A DNA stretch of 64,000 bases from Neobacillus sp. YX16 (GTDB lineage Bacteria > Bacillota > Bacilli > Bacillales > Cytobacillaceae), in contig NZ_CP126115.1 of the NCBI RefSeq assembly GCF_030123505.1, positions 585,501 through 649,500 on the forward strand, given 5' to 3'. The notes under the pieces are model-generated. The model saw nothing but the letters and a program-made list of their open reading frames with translations, had not been told where the DNA came from and did not search any database. A program made the position numbers and the translations under genes. This document shows positions 1-9,610 of the stretch, piece by piece (position 1 is the first letter of the stretch; each line of letters starts with the position of its first letter).

Positions 1-1
1 A

Positions 2-853
2 GCAAGTACAAGATCAAAACTTCCGAAGATTATTTTGCGGTCCTTACGGTATTTGGTTCTTACTGTCATTGCAGCTGCGCTGTTATTACCTTTGGTTTGG
101 ACCATTTCGGCTTCATTAAAACCGTCAAGTGAAATCTTTTCCGTTCCAATTCAATGGATTCCTTCTGAGTTTAAATGGGATAATTATTCCCGTGTTCTAA
201 GTATTTTTCCTATGTTTCAGTATTCAGCAAATACGCTTATTATTACCATCAGCGCGATTATCGGACAAGTATTATCCTCCGTTTGTGTCGCTTATGGATT
301 TGCACGCTTTCGTCATCCGCTAGCTAATGTGGTATTCCTGCTTGTATTAGCAACCATGATGATTCCCGGACAGGTAACAATGATTCCGCAATTTTTAATG
401 TTTAAAGAATTTGGCTGGATTAACACCTATTTACCACTAATTGTTCCCAACTTTTTTGCAGCTGCGATTAACATCTTTTTATTACGTCAATTTATTATGG
501 GAATCCCAAAAGAATTGGATGAGTCCGCCAAAATGGATGGCTGCAGTTCCTTTGGAATTCTTACGAGAATTATCGCCCCAATGTGTAAACCAATTATTAT
601 CACGATCATGATTTGGACATTTAACGCCAATTGGAATGATTTCATGGGACCGCTTATTTACTTGAATGATCCAGACAAGTTTACCTTACAGCTTGGAATC
701 TATAGTTTAAACGCGGGCCAACAGGGAATTACAGATTATGGTATGATGTTTGCCGCAACGTTATTAGCATTAATTCCAACTCTTTTGCTCTTCGCAGTAG
801 GTCAGAAGTATTTTATGAGTGGAATCAAACTTGGTGGAGCCCTAAAAGGGTAA
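2..853 (+). CDS. Carbohydrate ABC transporter permease, CUT1/MalG type (5' end cut by window)
   Basis: Inner subunit of a binding-protein-dependent sugar importer in the cytoplasmic membrane. The frame is open to the left edge, so the true start may lie outside. An internal TTG at 35 is possible but has no good ribosome binding site. The protein shows about six hydrophobic segments. The EAA loop that contacts the ATPase is visible as ELDESAKMDG followed by IIAPMCKP, which is characteristic of the MalG family. It ends 15 bases before a GH35 beta-galactosidase with a strong ribosome binding site between, so the two are probably co-transcribed. A partner permease and possibly a binding protein should lie upstream of the window. 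The substrate is inferred to be a galactoside oligosaccharide from the neighbours only. Confidence 0.9.
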   Translation, partial: ASTRSKLPKIILRSLRYLVLTVIAAALLLPLVWTISASLKPSSEIFSVPIQWIPSEFKWDNYSRVLSIFPMFQYSANTLIITISAIIGQVLSSVCVAYGFARFRHPLANVVFLLVLATMMIPGQVTMIPQFLMFKEFGWINTYLPLIVPNFFAAAINIFLLRQFIMGIPKELDESAKMDGCSSFGILTRIIAPMCKPIIITIMIWTFNANWNDFMGPLIYLNDPDKFTLQLGIYSLNAGQQGITDYGMMFAATLLALIPTLLLFAVGQKYFMSGIKLGGALKG

Positions 854-868
854 AGGAGAAGGGATTCT

Positions 869-3697
869 ATGAATGTACAAGATAAAACAAAAACAGGTAT
901 TCAATTATCCAAAAATGGGATTGAAATTAATGGAGAGCCAACGGTTATCCTTTGTGCCTCTCTCTTTTATTTTCGCATTCCAAGAGATCTTTGGAAAGAT
1001 CGTCTATTAAAAGTAAAAAAGGCTGGGTACAACTGTATAGATGTCTACTTTCCTTGGAACTTTCATGAAATGGAACAAAATGATTGGGACTTTACAGGAG
1101 AGAAGGATGTAGAAGCATTTCTGCAGATGGCAGCAGAAGAAGGACTCTATGTTGTGGCACGTCCAGGACCATATATATGTTCTGAGTGGGATGGCGGTGC
1201 ACTTCCTGCATACTTATTTTCCGATACAAATATGAGATTGAGAGATAATGATCCTGTCTTTCTAGAACACGTTAATCGATGGTTTGATCAGATTTTGCCC
1301 ATTCTAAAAAAATATCAATTGGGACATGGGGGAACCATCATTTGTGTTCAGCTTGATAACGAACTTGATTTCTATGGCTGCCAAGACCCTGAGGGATATA
1401 TTTCAGCTCTTCGGGACATGGCGGTAGTTCAAGGTTTAGAGGTTCCATTAATTGCCTGTGCAGGTCAAGGGGATTTATTCTTAGCAACAGGAAACTCAAA
1501 GGGTGTTATCCCGGCGTGTAATTTATATCCAAATGATCGAGATCCAGAGTTTGAGGCTAAGGTTCACGCATATGTAGATGACTTAAGCGCACAAAATGTA
1601 CCATTAATGGTAACGGAAACAAATAGATCTCACTTTTTACTGCGACGTTTATTGGCAGGTGGAGCAAAACTATTAGGACCTTACTTACAGGTGTCAGGAA
1701 CAAATTTTGGGTTTACCAACGCAGCTAATAATTGGGGTGATCCGCTCGCGCTTTTGACTTCTGATTATGACTTTGGAGGAATGATTTCTTCTACTGGAGA
1801 AGTACGTCCTGAAGCATATGAAGGCAGATTAATGAGCCGGGTGATACAAGCTGCAGGTGATTCATTGGCTCTATCATCTTATACAAATGATCACGGTTTT
1901 ACGTTAAGCGGAGCCTCCTCATATGAGGTGACAGGACCTAATGTCTTGCAGCTGCATGGAGGCGGTTATTTGTATTCCTTACCTAATGTTAGTAACCAAG
2001 AGCAAACTGTTGCTATTCATTTAGAAGATAATACCTTTCCGGAACATACAAAGCTTACGATTCCAGAGGGGGGCTGCCCATTATTATTAGCTCAAACGCC
2101 GTTAAGTCATTGGGGTGTACCTCAGGGAAGATTAGAATTTGCTTCTGCTGAACTGATTGATGCACAAACTCATGGCGATCAAACTAACTTTGTGTTCTCC
2201 GGGCAAGGGGATTCGGAATTATCACTATTTCTTCCAAATCTGGTGAAGGTTGAAACGAATGGTGATCTCCAGATAAAACAAGAAGGAAACTTATTAACCT
2301 TTACAGCTCAAAGAAATGCTGCAGGCTCTGCTAAACTCATCTTAACAACAGGCCAAATCCTTACTATTACATTGCTTCAGCGTGAACAAGCACTTAGATT
2401 AAAGGAAGTACTAGTAGATGGACAATTAATTTTTGATGAGTTCACTACACAATCAATAGATAAGGAAATCCCTCAAATCAAATGGTCAGCAGCTGCTTTA
2501 AATAACGGTGCACCAGAATTAGGTGGAAACTCTCAACAACTTGGCTCCGATGCAGAATGGTTGGAAAACAGAGGGATATACAAAGGATATTCTTGGTATA
2601 AAGCTAAATTTACTTCACCAGAATCTAAAGGTGTATCAGGAGTTCTGCTGCAAGATGCAAGTGATATTTGCTCTGTTTATACAGACGACCAATATCATGG
2701 TACGGTTGTACCTGGAGGCGGAAGTTATTATATTCCGTTTGAAGCTGAAAAATCTAGCAAAGATATGAAGTTATTGGTTCGTTCTGAAATTTGGGGACAT
2801 TCCAACTTTGATGATGCCCGGCTGCCTGCTTTTCGTCTGAAGGGACAAAAAGGGTTAACGGGTGCTGTTGCAGTGACCGATATTCTACAACTTAACAGTA
2901 ATTGGCGCTTTAAAGAAGTTCGCACCTCTAATGAGCATCATGTATACACAGCTTTATCTTGTGACACTAAAAGCTGGCCGCTCATTAGCTGGAGTTCTTG
3001 GATGACAGAACATCATCCATCGTATGGTTATTACAGAAAAAGCTTCTCTCCATCTGCACATTCAAACACATGGGTCCTTCACCTTCCGGGAGTAAAGTCT
3101 CTTGTTACAGTATTTATTAATGGGAACGAGGCAGACAGGGTGAATCCATTAACCCCATATTTAGACCTTACTCCATGGGTCAGGGGCGGCGAGGAAGTAC
3201 ATCTAACTCTATTTCTAGAAACCTATTATGGCTTAAGTAATGGAGCTGTAATCCTTTACGAGGGTATAAAAGCGATAGATTGGGAGTTAACTTCTGCAAA
3301 TGAAGCTGATTTATGGAACCAAGCTGTAAAGGCAAAATCATTAGCAGCCCCAACATCTTTACCTGTTGAGTTAGTTTCTGGGAGCAGTGCATGGCTATTT
3401 GGAGATCTTGATGGCATTGATCCAACAAGCTGTTGGAAGGTGTTATCCAGCGGTTCAAATATGAAGTTAACTTTGTATTTGAATGGTAGATTGATTGGCC
3501 GGATATGGAATCCATCCAGTACTTCGAAACCTCAAATGAGAGGCGGGAATGATCAATTAACTTTTATCCCTGGCCCATGGATTCGCAAAGAAGGTAATAC
3601 TTTTGCTATTTTGTTAGAGTCTATAGAACGAGGCGAACCTGGTGTTATTGAAGAGATACGTTTCTTACAAGTGATAGATGAATGGAAAAGTAGATAA
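869..3697 (+). CDS. Glycoside hydrolase family 35 beta-galactosidase
   Basis: Predicted to release terminal beta-linked galactose. The N-terminal TIM barrel (about residues 10-340) contains the GH35 pattern RPGPYICSEWDGGALPAYL. The acid/base sits in VQLDNEL (E165) and the likely nucleophile in MVTET (E250). The usual aromatic residues after the nucleophile are replaced by NRSHF, so specificity may differ from classic lactases. The remaining 600 residues are beta-sandwich-like regions. At 942 residues it is long but within the family. No signal peptide is seen, so the enzyme is probably cytoplasmic and acts on imported oligosaccharides. AAGGAGAAGG precedes the ATG at 869. It follows the permease and is followed by a yesL-like gene, as in many YesMN-controlled sugar loci. 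Confidence 0.88.
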   Translation: MNVQDKTKTGIQLSKNGIEINGEPTVILCASLFYFRIPRDLWKDRLLKVKKAGYNCIDVYFPWNFHEMEQNDWDFTGEKDVEAFLQMAAEEGLYVVARPGPYICSEWDGGALPAYLFSDTNMRLRDNDPVFLEHVNRWFDQILPILKKYQLGHGGTIICVQLDNELDFYGCQDPEGYISALRDMAVVQGLEVPLIACAGQGDLFLATGNSKGVIPACNLYPNDRDPEFEAKVHAYVDDLSAQNVPLMVTETNRSHFLLRRLLAGGAKLLGPYLQVSGTNFGFTNAANNWGDPLALLTSDYDFGGMISSTGEVRPEAYEGRLMSRVIQAAGDSLALSSYTNDHGFTLSGASSYEVTGPNVLQLHGGGYLYSLPNVSNQEQTVAIHLEDNTFPEHTKLTIPEGGCPLLLAQTPLSHWGVPQGRLEFASAELIDAQTHGDQTNFVFSGQGDSELSLFLPNLVKVETNGDLQIKQEGNLLTFTAQRNAAGSAKLILTTGQILTITLLQREQALRLKEVLVDGQLIFDEFTTQSIDKEIPQIKWSAAALNNGAPELGGNSQQLGSDAEWLENRGIYKGYSWYKAKFTSPESKGVSGVLLQDASDICSVYTDDQYHGTVVPGGGSYYIPFEAEKSSKDMKLLVRSEIWGHSNFDDARLPAFRLKGQKGLTGAVAVTDILQLNSNWRFKEVRTSNEHHVYTALSCDTKSWPLISWSSWMTEHHPSYGYYRKSFSPSAHSNTWVLHLPGVKSLVTVFINGNEADRVNPLTPYLDLTPWVRGGEEVHLTLFLETYYGLSNGAVILYEGIKAIDWELTSANEADLWNQAVKAKSLAAPTSLPVELVSGSSAWLFGDLDGIDPTSCWKVLSSGSNMKLTLYLNGRLIGRIWNPSSTSKPQMRGGNDQLTFIPGPWIRKEGNTFAILLESIERGEPGVIEEIRFLQVIDEWKSR

Positions 3698-3754
3698 TGT
3701 AAAGTGGATTAATAATGCAGCGTGGTAGTAAAAACAGTTAAGGAAGTGGATTAA

Positions 3755-4360
3755 ATGTTTAAAGTAGATGGCTTAGTTCATCGTGTGTGCACATGGATAT
3801 ATCGTTTTTCTTATTTAAACCTATTATTCTTAGTTAGTTGTCTCCCAATCATAACCATCTTTCCTGCTGCGGCAGCACTTTTTGGAGTGGTTAGACAATG
3901 GGTTAAAAAGAATGATCCTCCTGTTTTTACTACCTACAAATCTCTTTTTGTTGAAAATTTTAAGCAGAGTATGATAATCGGCCCAGTTGTGACGGGACTA
4001 TTTTTGCTAATCTTTGCTGACTTCTATCTCATTAGTCGGATGCAAATAGGTATGAATGAAATTCTTTTTATTTGTTTAGTGATGATCAGCTTCTTTTTAT
4101 TCATTTCGGTTCTTTATCTATTACCTTTAATGGTTAATGGTTACTTTTCATCCAAACAATTAATGAAAAGTGCTTTTCAATTAGCAATATTTAAGCCTTT
4201 CATAACTTTAGTAAATTTATTGACCATAATTGGCTTGATTTTTATATCACTTCGATTTTCCTTTTTCTTAGTATTCTTCTTTTTCAGTGTTACAGCCTTT
4301 ATTACGTATTGGTTTTCAGAAAAGAAGTTTATTCACGCTGCATTATCAATAAAGCAGTGA
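3755..4360 (+). CDS. YesL family (DUF624) membrane protein
   Basis: Small integral membrane protein of 201 residues with about five hydrophobic stretches and a conserved N-terminal segment (LLFLVSCLPIITIFPAAAAL). That segment is typical of the DUF624/YesL family. Family members commonly sit next to CUT1 sugar importers and YesM/YesN regulators, and their molecular role is not established. Here it lies between GH35/permease genes and a sugar-binding lipoprotein, which fits that pattern. The start ATG at 3755 has a weak AGGAAGTGG site. It may assist transporter assembly or sensing, but this is inference from neighbourhood only. Confidence 0.8.
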   Translation: MFKVDGLVHRVCTWIYRFSYLNLLFLVSCLPIITIFPAAAALFGVVRQWVKKNDPPVFTTYKSLFVENFKQSMIIGPVVTGLFLLIFADFYLISRMQIGMNEILFICLVMISFFLFISVLYLLPLMVNGYFSSKQLMKSAFQLAIFKPFITLVNLLTIIGLIFISLRFSFFLVFFFFSVTAFITYWFSEKKFIHAALSIKQ

Positions 4361-4384
4361 TTAAAGTTTATCTAGCGGTGGAAG

Positions 4385-4435
4385 AGGAGATTGGTTCATA
4401 AGGAGCAAGTTGCTACCTAATTGAGGCAGTCTCCT
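4385..4435 (+). terminator. Possible rho-independent terminator after yesL-like gene
   Basis: AGGAGATTG pairs with CAGTCTCCT (one wobble) across a structured loop, followed by a T-rich run (TTTATATTTTT). This would separate the permease/GH35/yesL unit from the binding-protein gene. The long loop makes it only moderately convincing. Confidence 0.5.
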
Positions 4436-4476
4436 TTATATTTTTCAACTCAAACTCCCCCCAAAATGAGATGTCA

Positions 4477-4491
4477 AATTTTCTGAAAAAT
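4477..4491 (+). promoter_or_regulatory. CodY-box-like site
   Basis: AATTTTCTGAAAAAT matches the CodY consensus AATTTTCWGAAAATT at 14 of 15 positions. It lies about 85-100 bases before the binding-protein gene that starts at 4577. CodY represses many nutrient-uptake genes when GTP and branched-chain amino acids are abundant. Occupancy has not been shown. Confidence 0.5.
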
Positions 4492-4533
4492 AGTATAATA
4501 ATTTATAAGAATTTGTAGAATCGAGGAATATTT

Positions 4534-4547
4534 TGTAAAGGTTTTCA
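4534..4547 (+). promoter_or_regulatory. Catabolite responsive element (cre)-like site
   Basis: TGTAAAGGTTTTCA matches the cre consensus TGTAARCGYTWWCA at all but one position (G for C in the centre). It sits 30 bases before the binding-protein start, a position where CcpA binding would block transcription when glucose is present. Confidence 0.55.
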
Positions 4548-4576
4548 TTCAGAGTTAAATCTCCGGGGGGATGAGG

Positions 4577-5920
4577 ATGAAGAAGATTTGGGCTTTCTTG
4601 ATAGGTACCGTACTATTTTCAGTCCTAGTCACAGGATGTTCAGAAAGCGGTAAAAAGGCAGCGTCCGATTCGAAAAATGACAATAAGGTCACGATAAAGT
4701 TCCATTCTCATGGAAATGAGGAATCCTACAACTGGAAGAACACCATTGAAGCTTTTGAAAAAAAATATCCAAATATCGATGTAGAATTAGTTATTCTTAG
4801 TGAAAAAGGAGACACGCAGGAAGCAGCCAAGAAATTAGGTCTTGCAGCAGCATCAGGGGAACAAATGGATGTAATCATGTTCAGTGAATCCGCTAGTTAT
4901 TCCCAGAATGTAAGTATGGGTATGGCTGCACCTCTGGATGAATTTATTAACGAAGAAGGATACAAAATTACAGAAGAATATAAGGTGGATACTCAAATAA
5001 ACGGTAAATATTATGCTCTGCCAGGTAAATTTAATCCTTGGTTTGTTCTTTTAAATAAAGATCATTTGGATGCCGCAGGTCTTACAATCCCAAAGGATTG
5101 GACTTGGGATGAATTCATGGAATATGCGAAAGCCATGACACGAGACGGGCATTACGGAACCTATTTCCACGGACCTCAGAATGGAAGCTGGCTGGAGTAT
5201 CTGAGACTTGCACTTGCAAGTGAAAATGAAGATTCAGAATTTACTACAGAAGTAGGTAAATCTAATCTGGAACATCCCTTCTTTAAGAAGACACTTGAAA
5301 TGAGAGTAAAGATGGAAAAAGAGGACCATTCAGCTGTTCCGTATGAGGAGGTCCTGACTCAAAAGCTTCATTACCGAGAACAGTTTTTTACACAAGCTGC
5401 TAGCTCCATCATCATTGGAAGCTGGATAAATGCCGAGCTTGGAGGCACTGAACTGAATCCATTAAATTTCAATGTTACAGTTGCGCCTTTCCCAAAAAAT
5501 GAAAAAGCTGATAAGGGTGGGTATACTCCAGTCACAACGGACTATATGGCGGTTGCAGCGAAATCAGAACATAAGAAAGAAGCATACACATTTATCCGAT
5601 GGTACACGACAGAAGGTCAAATTATTCAAGGTAAAAACGTGCCGTCATGGAATAAGGTGAGTAATCATGATATTTCTATTATCATTGAAAGAATACTTAA
5701 TGGTACAAAAAATCCTGAGAAAATTGATAAAAAATCACTGATAGATGTATTAACAAACGCCAAATCCTCAAAGTTTGTTTCACCTGTTCCAAATCAGGCC
5801 GAAATTTATAAAGTACTAAACGAAGAATATGAAAAATTAATTTTTGGTGAACAAAATATTGATAGGACGATTGAGGTTGCACAACAGAGGGTACAAGAAA
5901 TTCTTAGCAACAATCAATAA
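4577..5920 (+). CDS. Sugar ABC transporter substrate-binding lipoprotein (CUT1)
   Basis: Extracellular lipid-anchored binding protein delivering an oligosaccharide to a CUT1 importer. The N-terminus has a positively charged start, hydrophobic core and lipobox ending in VTGC, followed by a Ser/Lys/Asp-rich linker. The rest is an extracellular solute-binding protein family 1 domain of about 420 residues. The ATG at 4571 directly abuts the GGGGGG Shine-Dalgarno run, so the ATG six bases later (4577, MKKIW) has better spacing and is preferred. It stands alone with its own regulatory sites, between a yesL-like gene and a YesM/YesN pair, and probably serves the importer whose permease gene ends at 853. 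Confidence 0.87.
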   Translation: MKKIWAFLIGTVLFSVLVTGCSESGKKAASDSKNDNKVTIKFHSHGNEESYNWKNTIEAFEKKYPNIDVELVILSEKGDTQEAAKKLGLAAASGEQMDVIMFSESASYSQNVSMGMAAPLDEFINEEGYKITEEYKVDTQINGKYYALPGKFNPWFVLLNKDHLDAAGLTIPKDWTWDEFMEYAKAMTRDGHYGTYFHGPQNGSWLEYLRLALASENEDSEFTTEVGKSNLEHPFFKKTLEMRVKMEKEDHSAVPYEEVLTQKLHYREQFFTQAASSIIIGSWINAELGGTELNPLNFNVTVAPFPKNEKADKGGYTPVTTDYMAVAAKSEHKKEAYTFIRWYTTEGQIIQGKNVPSWNKVSNHDISIIIERILNGTKNPEKIDKKSLIDVLTNAKSSKFVSPVPNQAEIYKVLNEEYEKLIFGEQNIDRTIEVAQQRVQEILSNNQ

Positions 5921-5983
5921 ACGGTTTGTCTATCGAGGGGTTTTTATCATACCTGTACAACTCCGGTAGGAGGATTGAGGATT

Positions 5984-7822
5984 ATGTGGAATAGGGTAAG
6001 GGATTTGCTGGTACCATCAAGTTCTTTTCGTTTTAAAGTTATGTTCATTTCTATCATTTGTCTAGTCATTCCAGCCACTTTTACCTTATTTATCTATAAC
6101 TATTTAACGAAGGATACGATAAAGGAGCAGGCACATTCAAACGCAAATAGGGAACTCTCCATTGCCAATGAATATGTGGAAAGGCTTCTAGAAGATATGA
6201 TGTACATAACAAACTTTATACAAGTCGATGCAGAAATGAATACGATACTAAAGCGAAAAATTAAGAGTACAGAAAGTCAAACATCACAACAGAAATACGA
6301 ACAGTTTTTAGATGACAGTAAAATAATTAAAACACTTGAAAATATTACATTGGTTGGCGGAAAGTCGTATGTGACAATTCTCTTGGAAAATGGTATATCG
6401 TATACAAATTACTCTAACTATGAATTAAATCCCAAAGATATCTATAGTGAAGATTGGTTTAAACAATTAAATAAAACAAAAGGTTATGAAACAGTGTGGA
6501 TTAGCAGCCAGCCTACCATGTTTAAATCAGAAAAACCGATTAATCCCTATCAAATATCAGTTGCTAGGACATTAAGGGATGAAAGTTTAAATATTTACGG
6601 CTATGTGATTGTAACCATAATGGAAAATAAGATTAATCAAATATTCGAGAACATGAATGGCAAGGAAGAAATGATACTTTTAGATTCTTCAAACCAAATT
6701 ATATCCCACACAAACGACGATAGAGTTGGAGAAAAGTTCAAATACAGTGATCAGCTTACAGAAAACTCGTCAAATATATTCGAGATTTCAAGAAAGGATT
6801 ATTTAATAGCTGAACAAAAAATCTCATTTACCGACTGGAAGTTAGTATCGTTAATTCCCTATAAACAAGCAACAAATAAAATTAACACAATATTTAATAA
6901 AGTAGTGGCCTTTCAAGTTGTATTTTTCACGATTTTTCTATTCCTTATGACTTATTTCTTGAGATCAATTACAAAGCCAATTGTGCGTCTAGGCAATGTG
7001 GCAGACTTAGTACAGAAAGGAAATTTAAACATCCGCTCACATATTCAGGGGAAGGATGAGATAGGCAGACTGTCGTCGTCCTTCGATCAAATGCTTAATA
7101 CCATCAATAAAATGATTCAGGATATAACAGCCACGCAGGAAAGAAAAAGGAAAGCAGAATTAGATATGCTTCAGGCACAAATCAACCCTCATTTCCTATT
7201 TAATGTTCTTAATTCCATTAGAATGAAGGTCATGGTAAAAGGAGATAAAGAAAGTGCTAATATGATTAGTTCCTTGTCAAAATTACTGCGTATGACAATA
7301 GCGAAAGACAAAGAAATCATCACATTTCAGGAAGAAGTTCAAATTGTCCTGGATTTTATTAACATCATGAATATGAGGCAAAAAGAAAAGGTAGATGTAG
7401 AAATAACTATTCAAGAAGCAGCAAATTTAATCATGATTCCAAGGTTTATTCTTCAGCCAATTATTGAAAACAGTATCATACATGGTTTAAACCAGAGTGC
7501 AGGCAAGATAATAGTCAATGCGGAAATGACAGAAAATGAAGTAATCATCATTATAGAAGATAATGGCGGGGGAATGGATGAGCAGACATTATCTCAACTA
7601 AAAAGGAAGCTAATCCACTCTCACACTCTGGATAATAATACATCTAAAAATAATAAAGGGTTCTCGTCGATAGGAATATCAAATGTATATGAACGAATGT
7701 TTATGACTTTTGGCAAGGAATTCAAAATGGATATAAACAGTGAATTAGAAAAGGGAACGCAAGTCATTATGTCCATCCCTAAAGGAGGCAGGAGACCTAA
7801 TGTACAAAGTAATGCTAGTTGA
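5984..7822 (+). CDS. YesM-type sensor histidine kinase
   Basis: Membrane sensor of the HisKA_7TMR/LytS-YesM class. A first transmembrane helix lies near residues 15-40, then an extracellular sensing region of about 260 residues (Cache-like in length). A second helix follows near 300-320, then a HAMP linker, the phosphoacceptor box [12 protein letters not shown], an N-box (IIENSIIHG) and a G-box (DNGGGMDE). TTG at 5975 is also in frame but touches the GGTAGGAGG site; ATG at 5984 has proper spacing. The last 23 bases overlap the response regulator gene, indicating translational coupling. It likely senses the sugar, or the loaded binding protein encoded upstream, and controls this galactoside locus. 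Confidence 0.9.
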   Translation: MWNRVRDLLVPSSSFRFKVMFISIICLVIPATFTLFIYNYLTKDTIKEQAHSNANRELSIANEYVERLLEDMMYITNFIQVDAEMNTILKRKIKSTESQTSQQKYEQFLDDSKIIKTLENITLVGGKSYVTILLENGISYTNYSNYELNPKDIYSEDWFKQLNKTKGYETVWISSQPTMFKSEKPINPYQISVARTLRDESLNIYGYVIVTIMENKINQIFENMNGKEEMILLDSSNQIISHTNDDRVGEKFKYSDQLTENSSNIFEISRKDYLIAEQKISFTDWKLVSLIPYKQATNKINTIFNKVVAFQVVFFTIFLFLMTYFLRSITKPIVRLGNVADLVQKGNLNIRSHIQGKDEIGRLSSSFDQMLNTINKMIQDITATQERKRKAELDMLQAQINPHFLFNVLNSIRMKVMVKGDKESANMISSLSKLLRMTIAKDKEIITFQEEVQIVLDFINIMNMRQKEKVDVEITIQEAANLIMIPRFILQPIIENSIIHGLNQSAGKIIVNAEMTENEVIIIIEDNGGGMDEQTLSQLKRKLIHSHTLDNNTSKNNKGFSSIGISNVYERMFMTFGKEFKMDINSELEKGTQVIMSIPKGGRRPNVQSNAS

Positions 7823-9419
7823 CGATGACTATCCAGTAATAGAATTATTGTCTGAGGCAATTGAGTGGGGAAACCTGGGAGTAATGCTTCAAAGTACGCA
7901 CGAAAATGGTGCAGCTGCCTTCGAAAAAGCTTTGTATGAGATGCCTGATATATTAATTACAGATATCGGCATGCCAAAGATGAACGGGATAGAACTAACG
8001 AAAATGCTAAAAGAGCTAAATCCCCAATTGCAGATTGTCATTTTATCGTGTCATTCTGAATTTGAATTCGCAAAACAGGCATTAAGGCTGCAAGTACAGG
8101 ATTATTTAGTAAAGGACATGTTTGATCCTGAAGACCTGTGCCAGGTAATTAAAAGGATAGTAGATAACCTTGAAAAACAAAAAAAGAAAGACGTTAAGCA
8201 GGTTCAATTACAACACTTGTTGGATAAAAATAAGAACAGCATGAGGGAAAGGTTCATCAAGAAAACCATCAATCAAGCATCAGTGGATGAAAAAGAGTGG
8301 CTAAATGAGGCTGAATCTTTAGGACTTCAGTTAGATCGAATAGCATACACAGCTTCAATGGCAATAATCCATGATTACAATTTAGAAAAAGAAAGATACC
8401 TATCAGAAGATACTTTAACATTTGCCATTCAAAATATCGTCTCAGATATTATAAAAGATTCTAAAACTGAAGCAGTTTTCTTTAGTTTCGGGGCAAAAGA
8501 AATTCTACTGTGTTTTCCGAATCTACATAAACTGAAAAAAGGTTCCTTTGATGAAAAAAAAGAATGTATCCAAAAAATTCAAAAGGCATTAAAAAATTAT
8601 TTTAATATAAATATATCTTTTATGATGGGGAAAAGTTTCTCTAGCTTTACTGAATTGAGAAACGAATTAATTCTTTTACAAAGTGCAAAACATCAGCGGT
8701 TTTATATGGCTCCAGGAACAATCAACAAAAGAGAAGTGGTACAGCCTGAAAATGATGACTTGTTTTCGAAATATGATGAAGCAGCTTCAGAATTTAGAGA
8801 GTTAATGGTCGTAAAAGATGAAAGTATGATAACCCCAATTGTTACCAAATGGATCACTTTCATTGAAGAAAAGAAGTTTCATCCTGAATTGGTAAAGGAA
8901 TGGATGTTGAAACTGCTTCTAGATTTTAAGGTTAAATTACAGGCACTGCAATTATTTCGTTCTGAATATATAGTGGAGGGTCTGCATAATAAGATTATTT
9001 TGAGTAATAATTTATCTGAATTAAAAGTTCTGCTCATTGATTTCTTTAAATCCCTTTTGAAGCGTTCTCAAGCGGCTTATAGTCAAACAAAGCGAAGTGA
9101 AATTTTGGATGCAATTGGTTACGTTTCTAGAAATCTAGAAAAAAGAATCAGTCTGGAAGAGGTATCCAGCTACTTATTTTTAAACCAAAGCTACTTTAGC
9201 CGCCTGTTCAAGAAAGAAGTAGGTGAAAACTTTGTTGAATTTGTTACCAAAATGAAGATTACCAGGGCTAAGGAATTGCTTGAACAAACGCCTGACTCTG
9301 TAGGGAAAATTTGTGAACGTCTAGGATATGATAACCAAAGCTATTTTATTAAACTATTTAAAACCCATGTAGGGGTAACACCCATTGAGTTTCGAGGCGG
9401 GAAAGCATCTGCAGGGTAA
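7800..9419 (+). CDS. YesN-type response regulator, AraC-family DNA-binding
   Basis: Transcription activator partner of the kinase just upstream. The N-terminal receiver domain has the acidic pocket VDDD, phosphoacceptor D55 (ILITDIGMP) and the conserved lysine in DYLVKD. A middle region of about 290 residues is poorly conserved. The C-terminus carries two helix-turn-helix units of the AraC type (SLEEVSSYLFLNQSYFSRLF and GYDNQSYFIKLFKTH). The gene overlaps the kinase and has CTAAAGGAGG in front. The receiver half is closely copied in a second short gene at 17272. A terminator follows directly. Confidence 0.92.
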   Translation: MYKVMLVDDDYPVIELLSEAIEWGNLGVMLQSTHENGAAAFEKALYEMPDILITDIGMPKMNGIELTKMLKELNPQLQIVILSCHSEFEFAKQALRLQVQDYLVKDMFDPEDLCQVIKRIVDNLEKQKKKDVKQVQLQHLLDKNKNSMRERFIKKTINQASVDEKEWLNEAESLGLQLDRIAYTASMAIIHDYNLEKERYLSEDTLTFAIQNIVSDIIKDSKTEAVFFSFGAKEILLCFPNLHKLKKGSFDEKKECIQKIQKALKNYFNINISFMMGKSFSSFTELRNELILLQSAKHQRFYMAPGTINKREVVQPENDDLFSKYDEAASEFRELMVVKDESMITPIVTKWITFIEEKKFHPELVKEWMLKLLLDFKVKLQALQLFRSEYIVEGLHNKIILSNNLSELKVLLIDFFKSLLKRSQAAYSQTKRSEILDAIGYVSRNLEKRISLEEVSSYLFLNQSYFSRLFKKEVGENFVEFVTKMKITRAKELLEQTPDSVGKICERLGYDNQSYFIKLFKTHVGVTPIEFRGGKASAG

Positions 9420-9449
9420 AGTCCAGATTAAATTCTGGGCTTTTTTTTT
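9420..9449 (+). terminator. Rho-independent terminator after the response regulator
   Basis: AGTCCAGA pairs with TCTGGGCT (one G-U) across a six-base loop, followed by nine T residues. It ends the binding protein-kinase-regulator unit. Confidence 0.85.
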
Positions 9450-9555
9450 CGTAAAATATAGCTGCACTCCTCGTATTATGATAAAAAGTAAAATTAATAG
9501 AGTGTTCAGTAAAAATAATTGCATAGTATTATATCTATTAAATATTATAATGATT

Positions 9556-9569
9556 TGTAAGCGCTTTTA
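9556..9569 (+). promoter_or_regulatory. cre-like site before the alpha-galactosidase
   Basis: TGTAAGCGCTTTTA matches TGTAARCGYTWWCA at 13 of 14 positions, including the CG centre. It lies 41 bases before the GH27 start codon, so CcpA repression of the GH27-GH51 pair is likely. Confidence 0.65.
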
Positions 9570-9610
9570 AATAAGAGTGAAATAACTCCTTGAAAGGAAT
9601 TAATAAACAA

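Noticed and set aside
7621..7860. Antisense frames over the kinase-regulator junction and similar minus-strand frames elsewhere
   Set aside because: They lie fully inside strongly supported genes and have no ribosome sites or family features.
9385..9570. 61-residue open frame at the end of the response regulator
   Set aside because: Overlaps the regulator and the terminator T-run, with no ribosome binding site.
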